The notes under the pieces were generated by a model. The model ran no database searches and had not been told where the DNA came from. It saw nothing but the letters and a program-made list of their open reading frames with translations. The translations under genes and the position numbers were made by a program. From positions 1 to 64,000 of the forward strand of contig JACLAT010000162.1 of the NCBI GenBank assembly GCA_018105865.1: DNA of 64,000 bases, written 5' to 3'. This stretch comes from Metaphire vulgaris. Lineage: Eukaryota > Annelida > Clitellata > Crassiclitellata > Megascolecidae. Positions 43,633 through 56,178 of the stretch are shown piece after piece (within the stretch, counting starts at the first letter, position 1; every line of letters begins with the position of its first letter).

Positions 43633-46005
43633 ATGGATTCCACTTCAGATTCAAACGAACACAACAGTTCCAAAATTCCGCATAAAATCTTCGATTCTGA
43701 GAGCCTTTTCCGTTTGCTAGACAGTATCGTGGACTCTATGGAGGCCTCGAACGCGAATAGCTCCACACCGACGGCCTTCAACAGCACGACGGTAGTAACA
43801 GGACGCAACGAAAATCTCGCTAGGATACAGGTTACCGTCTTGTCGTCGGTATTCATCGTTGCCGTCGTCGGTAACACGATGGTCGCCGCTCAGTCCGTCT
43901 CCGTCTGTCGACGCAACCGGAGGAAACCGAGTCGGATGAACAACATGGCGCTGCATTTATGCTGCGCCGACCTATTCGTCGCCTTCTGCAACATTCTGCC
44001 GCAGATCTGCTGGACGATGACGGTCCGCTTCCAGGGCGGCGACGCGCTCTGCAAGACCGTCAAGTTCGTCCAGATGGCGTCGATGTTCACGTCGTCCTTC
44101 GTGCTGGTAGCCACCGCCGTCGACCGTTACGTCGCCGTCTGCCACCCGTTCCACTTCTACGTCTCGTCGGCGCACAGCATCCACTGCCTGGCCCTCGGCG
44201 CCTGGACGGCCGCCCTGCTGCTGTCCGTTCCGCAGCTGTTTCTCTTCGGCCACGGAGCGGCGCCGGTTACCGGGGTCGTCGACTGCGCGGTCGGGTTCGG
44301 TCGAGACGACGTGGAGCGAGTCTACGTAGTGTGGTTCAGCGCGGCCGTCTACGTCGCTCCGTCGATCCTGCTCTGTCTGCTCTACTCGCGGGTCTGTCTG
44401 GTCGTCTACCGTAGCGTCAACTGCGCGGCGAATCTTCTGCGCGCCGGTACGCTGGAATCGATGAGCGCCACGGCGTACCGCCGCGGTACCGGTACCGGTA
44501 CCGGTACCGGTACGGCGGCGGCGGGAAACGCAGAAGGATTCGTGTTCCTGTCGCTGCGACGGTCTTCGAGTGTACCGTCGACGGTGAAGACGGTAAAGTT
44601 TACGATTACCGTCATCGTCAGCTACGTCCTGTGCTGGGGTCCGTTCTTCGTCTCGATTCTGTGGAGAACGTTCGATAGGAATGCTCCCTCGGAAGGTTAG
44701 AACGACAAAACCCAAAGTCCAACATGTCTGTGGATGGCATATCTTTCCGGCTTGACCTGGTCCTTCTAATCCGGATTGGATTTGATGCGCCATCGGCTGA
44801 TGCCCTGGGCATTATGACAGTGGCGCCATAGAAGTTTTTGATCGATTAATTAATGATTTCTCATCTAAATGTCACTGTCCGTGGACGGAAACTGGGGGCG
44901 GGGGCGGGGTCAAGAGAGTGACGGACATCCCCAACACTTTATCGGCAGTCCTTATATAACCTGAGTGGTCTCCAAAATTTCACCGATGACATTTTAAACG
45001 GCCACATATATACGTTTCAATTGGTCCTCCCAATCAGGGTGCGATTTGTGACCTGGAGCAGTGGGGGATGTTTCGAGCTTGGGGAGATGTAGTTGTTGGG
45101 GGAAGTGTAGCAGTGGGGGATGTAGTGATGGGGGATGTAGCAGTAGGGTGATGCAGTTGGGTAGTGGGGAATCCCCTTCCATCCTACAAATCGCGCCCTG
45201 CTCCCAATTACGGGACCAAGTCCCCTACAATTGGCATTCACCACAATGAATTCGTTTCTTTTAAATTCTGGGGTCTTCAAATTGTATTTCTTTTCGCAAA
45301 AATTCAGTTGGTCAGAAGTTTAGCCATTGTCTAACTATGATGGAAAAATTCATGGATAGAGCTAATTTATAAATAATAAATTACTAAACTAATAATATTA
45401 ATATGTGCATTTGATATTGGTTATCAGTCGATGGCAGCTTAATGGGATCAAGTTATGGCATTGTTCAGTGCATGTAGATGCAGTGGCGGTTCCAGGAATT
45501 CTTGGTGGGGGATGAAAAAATGTATTGGAAGTTGGTGGGGGGGTGCAACGTGAAGAAGAAAAATAAGAAAAAAGAGAAAAAAGGTCATTGTTAGTAGTGT
45601 TTTGTTCACTAAATGTTAAGAAACCTTGCCAACAAAGGGCCGACGAGCAAGAAAAAGAATGTCATTTGCAAAATTTTTCCACTAAATTTGTTTAAAAACT
45701 CACTGGAACTCACCGGTTGACAAGCAAAAAAGGTCATGCGGAAGCCCGGTGGGGGATGCATCCCCAGTCATCAACATGGTGGAACCCCGCCACTGGATGC
45801 AACTATAAGACTGGGTAAACTATGGTTGTCGTGTTGTTTGGAAGCAGCTCCTGTGATGGTGATCGCCCTGATGTTGGCCGGACTCAACAGTTGCACCAAT
45901 CCGTTCATCTACATTGCGTTCAATCGTCGGCACTTCCGCCGTGAACATCGCAGTGAACATTTCTGGTCGACGACACGCATCGCAAGAAGTGCTGCTCACC
46001 AGTAG
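43633..46005 (+). CDS. Vasopressin/oxytocin (vasotocin)-type GPCR, two exons
   Basis: Exon 1 is 43633-44695 and exon 2 is 45848-46005; the donor is GTTAGA, the acceptor GGAAGCAG, phase 1, about 406 residues. It is a class A receptor at the cell surface. The N-terminus has Asn-X-Ser/Thr sites near 11, 42 and 50. TM1 has GN at 80-81 and TM2 CCADL. Cys140 and Cys218 form the likely disulfide. DRYVAVCHP begins at 164. TM6 has CWGPFF near 334 and TM7 (exon 2) has NSCTNPFIY from 368. Family hallmarks are RFQGGDALCKTVKFVQ before TM3, VYVVWFSAAVYVAP in TM5, and FDRNAPSE(A) between TM6 and TM7. In vertebrate AVPR/OXTR genes an intron sits at this same TM6-TM7 point. ICL3 contains a GTGTGTGTGT peptide from a GGTACC repeat. 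Neuropeptide S/CCAP receptors are the next-best guess, but the NAPSE segment favours the vasopressin family. Confidence 0.88.
45035..45200. mobile_element. hAT-type MITE, GGGTGCGATTTGT family, copy 2
   Basis: Ends CAGGGTGCGATTTGT and ACAAATCGCGCCCTG, 166 bp, with a perfect 8-bp duplication CTCCCAAT (45027-45034 and 45201-45208). In the intron of the receptor gene. Same family as 4190-4363 in the opposite sense. Confidence 0.92.
45481..45795. mobile_element. GGCGGTTCC-family MITE in the receptor intron
   Basis: Ends CAGTGGCGGTTCCAGG and GGAACCCCGCCACTG, 315 bp. The flanks (TGTAGATG and GATGCAAC) do not match over 8 bp, so the junction has changed since insertion. It ends 52 bp before exon 2. 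Confidence 0.8.
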
Positions 46006-47387
46006 ACGAGAGTGACACTGCCATTCAGGATTGACCGTTTAGCACAAAACTACACTAGCTGCATGCTGAGCTAGGGTATATGGTATAAACTAACAGATTG
46101 CCACCGATACGAAATACCACTGTGGTACTACTATCGAACGCGCTATATAAATTCACAAGAACTTACTTACTTGGTATGTTATGTTATGTTACTTGTTTTC
46201 TTGCTCGGCAGTTTAAAAAGTTTTGAGTGCAATATTTCTTAATTTTTAATCTATATGGCCTACTCATCTTAACTCGCTCAGTAACCAATCCTCATAACTT
46301 AATCTGTTGACGATCAAATTTAGAACCAACTCCCCACCTGCCATTGCTACTCAGTTATATGATGCTGTCCGGAGATAATACGAAACTTATCAATCGGGCA
46401 TTTGAAAACATCAAAGAAAATATGCAAACAACTACTGTATTTTCAAGACGTAAAACAGTAGCATCTACAAATCAAATCTCAGCAATAAGACATCTTCTGA
46501 GGAGCGAATTCGATGAAACAGCAGTCATTTAATTGAAAACGTGAACATGCTCTGTACTCTTGGTGTTACTCACAACGCAGTTCAAAGCGTTTACCATTGT
46601 CTTACTTAATTAGGCATATAGTCATTGAGTTTCTCTACGAATAACAAAGCTGCAGGTTAACTTAGAGAGGTGAAAGCGAGGAGCTCTTTGCACCAAATTA
46701 AAATTGAAGGCGGGACTGTACTTGCCTGAGCCTAGATTGCATTTATGAATCATGTAGTTCATGCACTCTAGCTTGTTATAAAGCGGAACGAGGAAATATA
46801 AGGTAATTATTAACGTACAGTTTGAATTTGAACCTGAGTATACAGTGAATTAGGCCTGCTAAATAGCTAAGCAGTAGATAGCAAATCCCATTGTATGCGT
46901 ATCCGGACTCATGTCTAAGCTGAAGTGGATTTTTGGGCGCAATGGGTACTGAAACTCCTGAAATTTCTGGATTGGGAGATTTGCGCAAGAAGAAACTAAA
47001 TTTCTTGAATTCGCAAAGTACCCCCCCCCCCCAATTGCATGAATGATATAAAAGTTGAGAGCATATTTGAATGCATTTGTCAGTGCGAAAGTAATGAAAT
47101 TTTAGAACATTGTCGTCTCAGTAATTAATTATCACTGGATTTGTCGTAACCAGGGTCGGTTCCGCGTTGGGGATGACTGGGGATGCATCCCCCCACCGGA
47201 CCACCAAAAATGCGCCTTCAATGGAAGATGATCGTCTAAACGGATTAGCCTTGATGTACATCCACAAAGATATGGACATATCCATATAGACAACGTCATC
47301 GACAAATTGGCTGCCAATGGTTGTGACTAAAATATTTAATCGTTATGGCAATAATATAGGCCTATGTAACTCTAGTGCCTGATATAA
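46006..47387. other. Stretch with no gene recognised
   Basis: Downstream of the receptor. A short frame at 46344-46532 follows a fair splice-acceptor-like CTACTCAG but matches nothing I know. A fragment of the GGCGGTTCC MITE (GGTTCCGCGTTGGGG) lies at about 47155-47206. A C run lies at 47021-47032. Confidence 0.5.
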
Positions 47388-47560
47388 ACTGAGATGACCA
47401 TATTGAAGCCACACTGTACATATCATGATAACGAGATTGCGTGAAATAGAATCGATACGCGGTCATAACGCACTGATTTATTGGGCCATCGGCCTGTCAT
47501 AATTATGGGGATTGCTTTATTACACGCGAACGTCATACTGACGATTAGAGTGACTCTTAA
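47388..47560. repeat. Dispersed repeat, copy 1
   Basis: Shares CACTGATTTATTGGGCC, TCATGATAACGA and TTATTACACGCGAACGTCAT, in the same order, with 57000-57150. No tRNA-like promoter or inverted ends seen; class unknown. Confidence 0.7.
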
Positions 47561-48184
47561 AGTGACCATAATGTATACACATTATTACAAAGACGAAATT
47601 GTCTCAAGACTTAGGTATGTGGTCCGCTGATCAAGAGGACTGGATTGACAATCACGAGGTCCGTGATCAGTTCAATCCGTGATCGAGGCAAAACCTTTCC
47701 GTGGTTTCTGCCCTGGGTACTTACCGGTACTCTCCAGATCCAAATCATCTGAGAACAAGTACTCATACACACTGAAATTAGTGCCAAAGTTTAACCTTGC
47801 TCAGAAATTGCATGCATCATATTCCTAGGTATATAGATGTATTGATTCTAAAAACAAGACAAACATAAATAATCAAGTTATATTTCCTCATTTCGTAATG
47901 TCTTAAGATAGATAACTTGATCTACGATCCATAAATAAACAATATAAGCCAGTGCAGTCTTGTATTTAATTATAATTTGACGCAAAACACTTCCCGTTTT
48001 CACGCCCTCTGATTTAAACTGCAGTTTTCTTATTCCTCGAAGCCTTGCATCTAATTCATCTTCACAATTTATGCATAGGCCTAATTAAGTCAGACAATTT
48101 CAAACGTCTTGAGCTGCATTATGAGTAACACCAAAAGTACAAAGCATGTTCACGTCTTCAGTTCATCTGAGTTTCTTGGCTTAG

Positions 48185-48477
48185 GGGCTGTCCATTAATT
48201 ATGTCAAAAATTTTTGGGTAATTTTTGACTCCCTCCCCTTGTCAACAACTGTCAACTTTCACTTACCCCTCCATAATTACGTCAAAAACTTTTGACCGCC
48301 CCCCAAAGATAAATGACAGGTCCCAATAACAAGGCTATTATTTTTTGCGATAATGACCATTTTTTCCTTTTTTGCTCATCCAGTGTCAAAATGTGGTGGT
48401 GATGACCTTTTTTGCCATGCTTTTTTCCATTGTAATAAGTAGTATTACATGAAATTTCCTATTTCAATGGACAGCCC
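48185..48477. mobile_element. GGGCTGTCC-ended MITE, copy 2
   Basis: The left end GGGCTGTCCATTAATTATGT and interior match 31912-32311. The right arm is shortened to AATGGACAGCCC. CTTAG is present on both sides (48180-48184 and 48478-48482). Confidence 0.75.
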
Positions 48478-48767
48478 CTTAGTCATACACGAAAATTAGC
48501 TACAGCTTAACCTTGCTCGGAAATTACACGCATCCTAGGTATATAGCTGTATTGCCTCCAATAACATATAGCGCTTATACTAATACACTTTGCCTAAATG
48601 TTCTTAGTGCGTCATTACGCAAACAGGACGCTATTAATATGAACGTTTGACTTCTGACAACCAGTGGGCTACTGGTTTTCGTTCGTGTTAGAGTTGTCAT
48701 CAACTCTGCATTATTGTCCGATTCGATAATAAGACTCGGAAACTGTCTTCGGAACCTTCAACCAAAC

Positions 48768-51700
48768 ATGTTTGTTATCATACTCGTCTCAACTGGTCTG
48801 ATGTGCGGTGTCTTTTTACAGGTGAATGGACAATGCACGACACCTGGATGCAGAGGCTCCTCGGGAGGAACAGACAGGATGGTCGAGGAATTGCTGGAAG
48901 ACCACGACCATAAGCTGCATAGAATGTATAAAAGTCTGCTGGTAAATATCGAGAAAAATAACAGGCTCTTGAAGTCTGTTGTTCAACAAATGGCCGAAAT
49001 CTACTTGTCTGCAAAGTATAAAGGTAAAGATCCCACAAACCAGTGGCGTAGCCACGATAGGAGCGCCAGGAGCTCTATTCTGGGTGACACCGGTCGCGAG
49101 ATTTGAGTTTTTTGTAAGATTTGCGCAAAACCGTTAATAAATTCTTTGGGAGAAAGGTATTGGTCATGATTGAAGAAAATACGAAAACGGGAGCAGTAGC
49201 CCTTGACGACCTTTTTAGATCGTCGGAGACTTTTTACCCGAAAATGAAGATGTGCCCCCTATTCTGCATGGAACCCTTGCCTGCGCCAATGATTTAAGTA
49301 TCACCATTGCCTCCATATAAAATTATTTTATAGTCTGTAAAATGCAAAAATTATACAGGTTGTTTCAAAGTTGTTCTAAGAGTAAATGCTTGGGGGAAAT
49401 TAAATATAAAACTGCATTTTTTCGTTTCAAGCATAGAGGAAATTAACTTTTGCTTAAGGAAAGGTGTCGTAGCTATAATACCATGTGGCCTACATACGGT
49501 GTATTCAATTCACTTGTATTAATCGCGTAGATGACGCAGATGTCTCCTATAAATTCTATAATTCATGAAATTAAACAGATACGCTTTTACAACTGACGGA
49601 GTGACGGTTAAAATAATGTGTTCGATGATTTAGAGCTTTCAAACTGAGCCTCCTACATGACTAATCTAGTTATTTGGCAATTGAACAGAATCTTACTTAG
49701 ATTTCACCTTCAGCTGTATTGATTCATAAATTTTAGGCGTTTCCTTGACACAGTTAGAGGAAGTGTATCTGATATGATGCGCAATATATGTGATGTCAAT
49801 ACGTTCCAAATATATGTAGTTGTGCCAGTGTGCGTGCATGCTATTTGACGAAGGTCTTCATTTAGAAGAATTCTATGTGCATGGCTGTCGAAAGGTTCTA
49901 TAAAGATATTAAAGGTCATAAACCTGCCATTGGCTTAGTTACGTGGGTCCTCACCCTATTCGGACAGAGACCGATCGTGGGATCTGCGCAAAACCATTAA
50001 GTAGGTTGGAGGTTGGTGGTCGGCAGTATGGGCATGGACGAAAGGCTGGGGATAGACACAACGAGGTTATTTTTCCTCGCCAATACTTTTTCCAACTGGA
50101 AATCTAAAAATGTCGATATACCCCCTAGTCCGGCATCCTGGCTACGCCACTGAAACAGGCGTACAGGTAGACGCAGGGATGTTGACAAGCAAAATTTAGA
50201 AATAGATCGAATCATGGCGAGACCCAATTGTTAAAAATAATTTCCGTAATAAAAAGTATTCAATTCTCTTCGCGATGAATAAAAAAATGACAGTTAAAGC
50301 CACGAATCAAACGAATTAGAAACAACGGATGTTTATTGTTCGCTGCCAATTTACAGTAGCATCTAGGATGCTTATTCGGCTGCGCTTTGCCTTCTCAGAT
50401 AGTTTTCAGCTCAAACAATTAATTATTAGCTGACACGCACGTAGGGGTATTGTAATATAACGGTCATGTTTCCACCGGTACCCGTACCCATATTTACTGC
50501 CCCGTTAATAGGACGCTGACGGGTACCCTGATAATCCGGGTACCCGTCGACACACCTACAATTACTAAGTGTCGATGGCGTTGTCAAGTGTTACTGTTTT
50601 AACCGGACTTTCCTTTAAAGAGGCAAACACAATTAATAGTTATTAGCTGAAGGCACACATGGACATTTGAAATGCCCCCAATGTTTGAACTGCCTCGTTT
50701 GAGTAATGATTAGGTTATAATGGCAAATATATGACGCAAACAATTTGGGACAATAACGAAATGAATAGAACTCTGAACTGACTTGCTCTCTTTGATCGCC
50801 CATTTATATTCGTCATATTGAACGGTGAATATTCGAAGCAATAATAATTATTCTATTTACACGGAACCAACATGGCGAGCTGTATATCACTGCTACTACT
50901 ACTGCGGACCTGGAACTAAGTTTGCAAAATCTGCACAAAATAATGAGGAAGAGAACCTCAGGAAATTCGCTTCCCAAATTCTTACGATACTCCAATAGTA
51001 ACAATGATACAATCTTCGAACTACACTACAGTCACTTTGACTAAAACACGTAAAATTTGACAACTCATTCCGTTTGAACATTTTTCTCCCGTCGAGATGT
51101 TTATTGTTTTGGATTTTAAACCCGAGCAGAATTTCCGTCATCCACACGCTTTAGAAATTGACCCTTAGTCTATCATTGCGCCCAACACCAAAATCTCTTT
51201 ACATTAGCATCTTGGTACCAATCGGTCCAATTTTCAACCTACCCTCGAAAAACGTTTAATTCCTCGAAATTCCCAATCATATTTTGATTGTTTTGCATTT
51301 TAATATTGGAATCTTACGATATTTCAGTTGAATTTTCATTTTTTTTCGATTAGACTAGGCCCTGAATGCTGTTTTCTTTCTATGAAGACTTTCTTCCAAT
51401 ACTGATGAGCTGGTTTTAAAATATTAACACGTTGACTGCGGCCTATTAAATAGCTCAGACGCGGATACTATCGACGAGCAAGGCAATTAAATACCAAAGG
51501 CAGGCCAGGAACCCTTCTTTTGCATACAGGTCAAGTAGGCGTGGCTATATGACGTCACTGGTTGATTGGAGCGACTGTTGCTACTGAGAAATCGTATCTA
51601 AGAATGTAAATGTACCTTTTCTTTTTATAACAATTTTATTTCTTAAGCTTCACAAACGTTTCGAAATACCAACCATCTTCCTGTATGAATGTGGTATAGT

Positions 51701-54700
51701 TGATTTGGTAAAAGTTTAGATTGGAAAACATCAACTATAAGCATTACAACAACCAAGCAAAAGCAAGAGAATGTTCAAATGTAGGCCCTATCTAGGAATG
51801 TTTTAGTTTGTTTATTGAATCAGTGTTTATTCTAGCCACCTTGACATTGGGGATTTTGAAATGTTTGGGGGACAAGGTCTAAGTCTCCAAAACCTTGACA
51901 AGCAAAAGGTTATCTTCCTTTTCAAATGGGCTGGCAAGCAAAAAGGTCATCCTTCCATCCTCCCTAATATTTAGAATGCCCTGCCAAGCAAAGTATTGTC
52001 ATCCTTACATTTCCCCCTCCAAAACAATAAAAGCCCCTGTCGAAGCATTTTTGGGAAAATTTCCACCCCATGCAACATATTAAAAAAATTGGGGGAATTT
52101 TAAAACTTGGGGATTCTCTCCCAGAGAAGGCCTAGAATAAACACTGCCTTGAATAAAGTAATTAATTTGAAATATGTAAGCAGGGGCGTAAAACACGGGG
52201 GGACGGTCCCCCAATAATTAGTTGGCGGGCGACAGAGTATCAATTATCCTCCCAATGCTTTGCGCTAATGCGCTATATTGTAAAAAAATTCTATCCTCCC
52301 CATGAGTTTCATGCCAGAATGACGCAAAATCCGCATTCACTCATTTCGGATGACCTTTTTTGCTTGTCAGCTAGGGTATTTGGAGGGGGAAAATAGAAAA
52401 ATATCAGGATGACTTTTTTGCTTGTCAAGACTTTTTCCAGAGACGAAAGGCGGTCTGACTTTATCGACGACCCCTAACATCTTAACGTATTTCATGGGCG
52501 ATCTAAAGTCCCACCATGATATGCAATATCCCCCATAATGGAGGGTTTTTTTATATTTCTGGGGGTCAACTTTCAAAGTTATTCTTCCCCCACTCCCAAT
52601 GTTGACGCCAGGTCTACGCCACTGTATGCAAGTAACAGTTAGATGGTGTTAAAGCAGACAAATTTATTTAGTTGCTGTAGTAAAGAAATGACTGATAGCA
52701 CCGTTTAATCTACGTTTTACAGTGTGGCATCTTTCTGAAATCGATGCAATGAAACGATGCTGTGATCGTCTGATCGTCTGTCTTCCACGTGTTCTTACAA
52801 TTTGCAACGGCACAATTTTGTGGCATTTTATCATATACACTTAGCCTGACTGTCTAAGTACTGTCAATATACTATTACTAACTTTTACCAACAAATATAT
52901 GTATTCCTTTAATATTACAACGACTGGCTGTATTCCTTTAACAATGCAACAGGCTGGCTGGCTGTTCCGAATCAACCACTGACGTCATAATGGGCGGGGT
53001 TTGAGATAATGAGGCAGCAGTACATCGAAGTTGACCAGCCTCTTAGTATTAAACAGTCTTGATCGACGAGAGTCTACGACCTCCGTGGCTTTCCAAGTTT
53101 CCAGTTCCTATACAAAATGCGTGCGATCATGCGTGAAGTGAGTGACAGCCGTTAGATTATTCCCAAGGCCCGATCACGTTAGACGCCTACAGAGGAAAAT
53201 ATCTTGAAACCAAGGCAGTCTTGTCTTGAAACAGATGCAAGTGTTTAGAGGCTAGAGCCACCTGTTACTAGAATGACTTTCTCTTTCCTCAGGTATGCAC
53301 CAATTCATACGAAAAAGTGCAGGTGGTCTGTAATGTGCTCCATAACCGCGCTACGTAGACCTTGTCAGGGACTAGTAGTTATCTCAACAATGGCGATTGG
53401 ATAAAACAATCAATGTCACGGGTCAAGAATGCAAAGCAATAAAAATGGCAATTACAGTGGCAAAATGGACGCTATAGCCGATATAAATTCCAGGAACTTA
53501 GTAAGGACCTCAATTATCTGGTCCAAAAACGCTGACGGCGTTACGTCTATGGTGATACAAGTTATTTGGGGTATTCATATTGAAGCTGAGGCGTGGGGTT
53601 TAGAGGGTGGGTCTTTTAGAAGGCCAATCGACGTTCTTCAGTAGAATGTGGCGCTTCCGATTGGTCATTTAGTCCACCTGCTGCAATAGACGGCGCACCT
53701 ATCTCAAGTGAAACCAAGAATGCTATTATAATTAGCATGCAGCGAATTGAGCTTCTTTATTGAGGCGGCGAAGCATGAGTATATTGTGGTTTTTTGAACA
53801 GGTGTTTATAGGGCAAATATTCATACATTTTCTATACAATTTGCTTTTCTTGATCGTTCACTCATTCTAGTAGCTAGAGGAAGCAGAAAAATGAATCCAA
53901 GATCCGTATAAGCTAAGATATTTGGCATTGAACTAGGGACGTCATATGACGTCCGTAGCGCCCTGAGAAACCAAAATAAGGACGTCAGTTGACGTCCCTA
54001 GCGTTCAACGTGTTAATGCGTGGAACTAGCTAGACAGTCAACTGCATGATGCCCACAGCAGGTCCACTATCAGCTAGTTCAGCACTGTCCTAAGATTTCT
54101 TAAAGTTTTTCTCGGTAGAACAGTGCTTCCCAAACTTTTTCCAGCCACGGCACACTATCCAAGAAACATACAGTCAACGGTACACTGCAGCCGAGATGCA
54201 CACATTTCATTTCTAAATGATGCATTTGTATAGACCCACTAGTGCTATATATCATATTCTAGTCTAGTATACAGTACAATATTGACTACCGTTCTTCATA
54301 AGTACATATTTCTTTTGCAATCTATATCACCACTGCATGCTTTACTTCATTGAAGAGATATAATTCAACTTATAATTAACAATTAATGCAGCACTATTGT
54401 TACGCTGCTATTTTTCCAACATTTTGCCACGGCACACTTCTACCGTTGCTGCGGCACAGTTGTGTGCCGCGGCACACAGGTTGGGAAGCACTGCGGTAGA
54501 GGAATATTGACAGCAGTTTTCCTTTTTCAAATTTTCAGCAAAATCGTCAGACTGCATCCAATGCTCTGTACTTCGCAAAACAATGGTTCCATTGCAAGAA
54601 CCCGTAAAAGAAACCAGAAAAACGATCATAGAAAACAGCTTTTCTGGATTTGACATTCTACTCCCTGTTCAGAACAGAAAACAACGGAGTTCGCTTCAGT

Positions 54701-55916
54701 GGCGGCTCCACAGGGGGGGGTCCGGGAGGGCCCGTGCCCCTATTGAGTGCTTGGCCCCCAGTGCCCCCAGTGCCCCCCCTGTTGGGGCCCTATCCTTAAT
54801 ACTACATACCTAACAACAAATAGTTGCCCCATGATAAGAAGTTGCCACCTCAACGGCCCCCCACTTGCCAAATCCTGGAGCCGCCACTGGTTCGCTTACC
54901 CCACTTACACAGCCGACCGCTCTGCATAACCGCGATGACGTGTGGCGTGAAACGTGAAAATCACAACCATCAATATGAAAGCTTTATTTTAAAAAACTGT
55001 GGATACGTTCAGTAGCTTCAAACACCAAAACTCAAAAGATAATCAAAGAAATTAGAGCTATATGATGATTTACATGAAATTTTGATTGGATTGAACTGCT
55101 TATCGCGATCAGGCTTTATTTGAACGCAGAATTTAGGATAATCTTTGATGGTCCATCTTTGCCATGCGTCACTGCGTCATTTCGATTTAGAGATACCTGA
55201 CTGTACCGCATCTGGATTTTATGCCGGTCACCCACCCAAGTACCAGTTCGAGCTCAACTCTTAGCTTAGCTTCATGCTTTTAACAACAAAGAACCGGTAT
55301 TATTCGTATGTGTGGTCTGCTTACCAAGAGGGATGCTAGATTGTATACAAAGCAGCAATTGTTGAGACATCGGATTGCAATGATATTTTCGAAAGTAGTC
55401 TCTTGTTGTCTTTTAAGAGAACGTATTGATCGTTTTTGGATAAGAGAGTTGTAAATCGGGATGACATAAATTTGTCACTAGTAATAAATGACTGAAGTCA
55501 GGTATTCCTCATTGAGCTTTGAATATGATTGATTAGAAACAGTGATGCCATAAGTGATCGCCTGCTTGATTGATGATCATCCATCACGGCCAGCTGAATT
55601 TTTCCAATACTATGTCAATACGCTGCTAAAGCGTACTGTAGAGTAGGCCTACAGTTTTACGATGATTAGGTGGACTCAATAATAGGGACTGGAACAAGCA
55701 ATGGCAAACTGGTGTTTGCTGCTTGCCTGAGACCAGAGATTGGCGCCAATGCTTTGCATAAGAAGTCGTAAATTACGTTCTAGTGCTCTTGCTAATTCGC
55801 ATACTTTCTTGACTGAGTATATATATAGAGTGTAGCGTTGCTTGTGCCTATTAGTAATTTCTTTGATTTGAATACTACAAGTGAGAAGCATGAAATCGTT
55901 AATGACGGGTCTTAAA

Positions 55917-55958
<42 letters not shown>

Positions 55959-56178
55959 TGTTTGGCTGCAGAGGGTTTAGAGGGTAACGTTTCATCAACA
56001 GTAAATGGGAGTTCGAGTGGTAGAGAGAAGAGGGACGGATGTTCCTTTCTATGGTCCAGAATTTCTTCACTTGAGACCAATTTAGGATTTAAAACACGCG
56101 AAAGTAGCGAATTAGCGAAGCTGAATGCCATGTTGAAGGAAAAGATTGAAACTCTACAGAAAGAATGCAAAAGAAAAA
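48768..56178 (+). CDS. Putative secreted coiled-coil protein, 5' exons only
   Basis: Exon 1 codes 48768-49023 and ends at a good donor (AAAG, GTAAAG). A compatible exon lies at 55972-56178 (acceptor GGCTGCAG; donor GTTGGT, weaker). Both junctions are phase 1, so the exon pair reads through. The start ATG gives a signal peptide, MFVIILVSTGLMCGVFLQVN, with predicted cleavage near residue 21. Then follow two cysteines (23, 28), a helical coiled-coil (about 37-82), N-linked sites at 91 and 97, REKR at 103-106 (a candidate furin site), and a second coiled-coil (about 117-152). No C-terminal domain is found in the window, so the gene would continue downstream. Secreted coiled-coil proteins often end in a fibrinogen or C1q domain, but nothing here shows that. 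Joining these exons across 6.9 kb is inference; other exons may lie between. Confidence 0.45.
49042..49290. mobile_element. Degraded hAT-like element at the exon-1 donor
   Basis: CAGTGGCGTAGCCACGATAGG begins 18 bp after the donor of the secreted-protein exon. A possible right end CCTTGCCTGCGCCAATG lies near 49274-49290. The duplications do not match. Confidence 0.4.
49291..51420. other. Intron or intergenic stretch without recognisable genes
   Basis: Only scattered short frames. Another hAT-like right end (GGCTACGCCACTG) lies at 50139-50151. Nothing else recognised. Confidence 0.4.
52182..52624. mobile_element. hAT-type MITE
   Basis: Ends CAGGGGCGTAAAAC and GGTCTACGCCACTG, 443 bp, with duplications TATGTAAG and TATGCAAG (7 of 8). 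It carries two reverse-oriented copies of the GACAAGCAAAAAAGGTC motif, after three forward copies just outside it at 51895-51990. Confidence 0.75.
54121..54493. mobile_element. hAT Charlie-like MITE
   Basis: Ends CAGTGCTTCCCAAACT and GGTTGGGAAGCACTG, with CACGGCACAC inverted inside them. Flanks CGGTAGAA and CGGTAGAG (7 of 8). 373 bp, no coding capacity. Confidence 0.85.
54697..54889. mobile_element. hAT-type MITE, GGCGGCTCC family, copy 3
   Basis: 193 bp with CAGTGGCGGCTCCA-type ends and a perfect 8-bp duplication GTTCGCTT (54689-54696 and 54890-54897). Confidence 0.92.
55916..55958. repeat. ATG microsatellite next to a splice acceptor
   Basis: An uninterrupted ATG run. It ends 13 bp before the candidate exon at 55972 and produces a false poly-Met frame that is intronic in my model. 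Confidence 0.9.

Noticed and set aside
43972..44793. 273-residue minus-strand frame
   Set aside because: Shadow of the receptor exon produced by its high GC content; the plus-strand reading has all GPCR hallmarks.
45473..45803. 8-bp target duplication for the MITE at 45481-45795
   Set aside because: TGTAGATG and GATGCAAC do not match; only GATG is shared, so no duplication is claimed.
46344..46532. 62-residue frame after an acceptor-like CTACTCAG
   Set aside because: No family recognised, no partner exon found, and the receptor gene already ends at 46005. Too weak to call.
47625..47760. Possible second SINE with GTTCAATCC box B
   Set aside because: A box not convincing and the local hairpin explains the word; a partly similar piece at 55310 is too short to judge.
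55881..55971. Poly-methionine start of an open frame
   Set aside because: The Met run is an ATG microsatellite upstream of a good splice acceptor; I treat it as intron.
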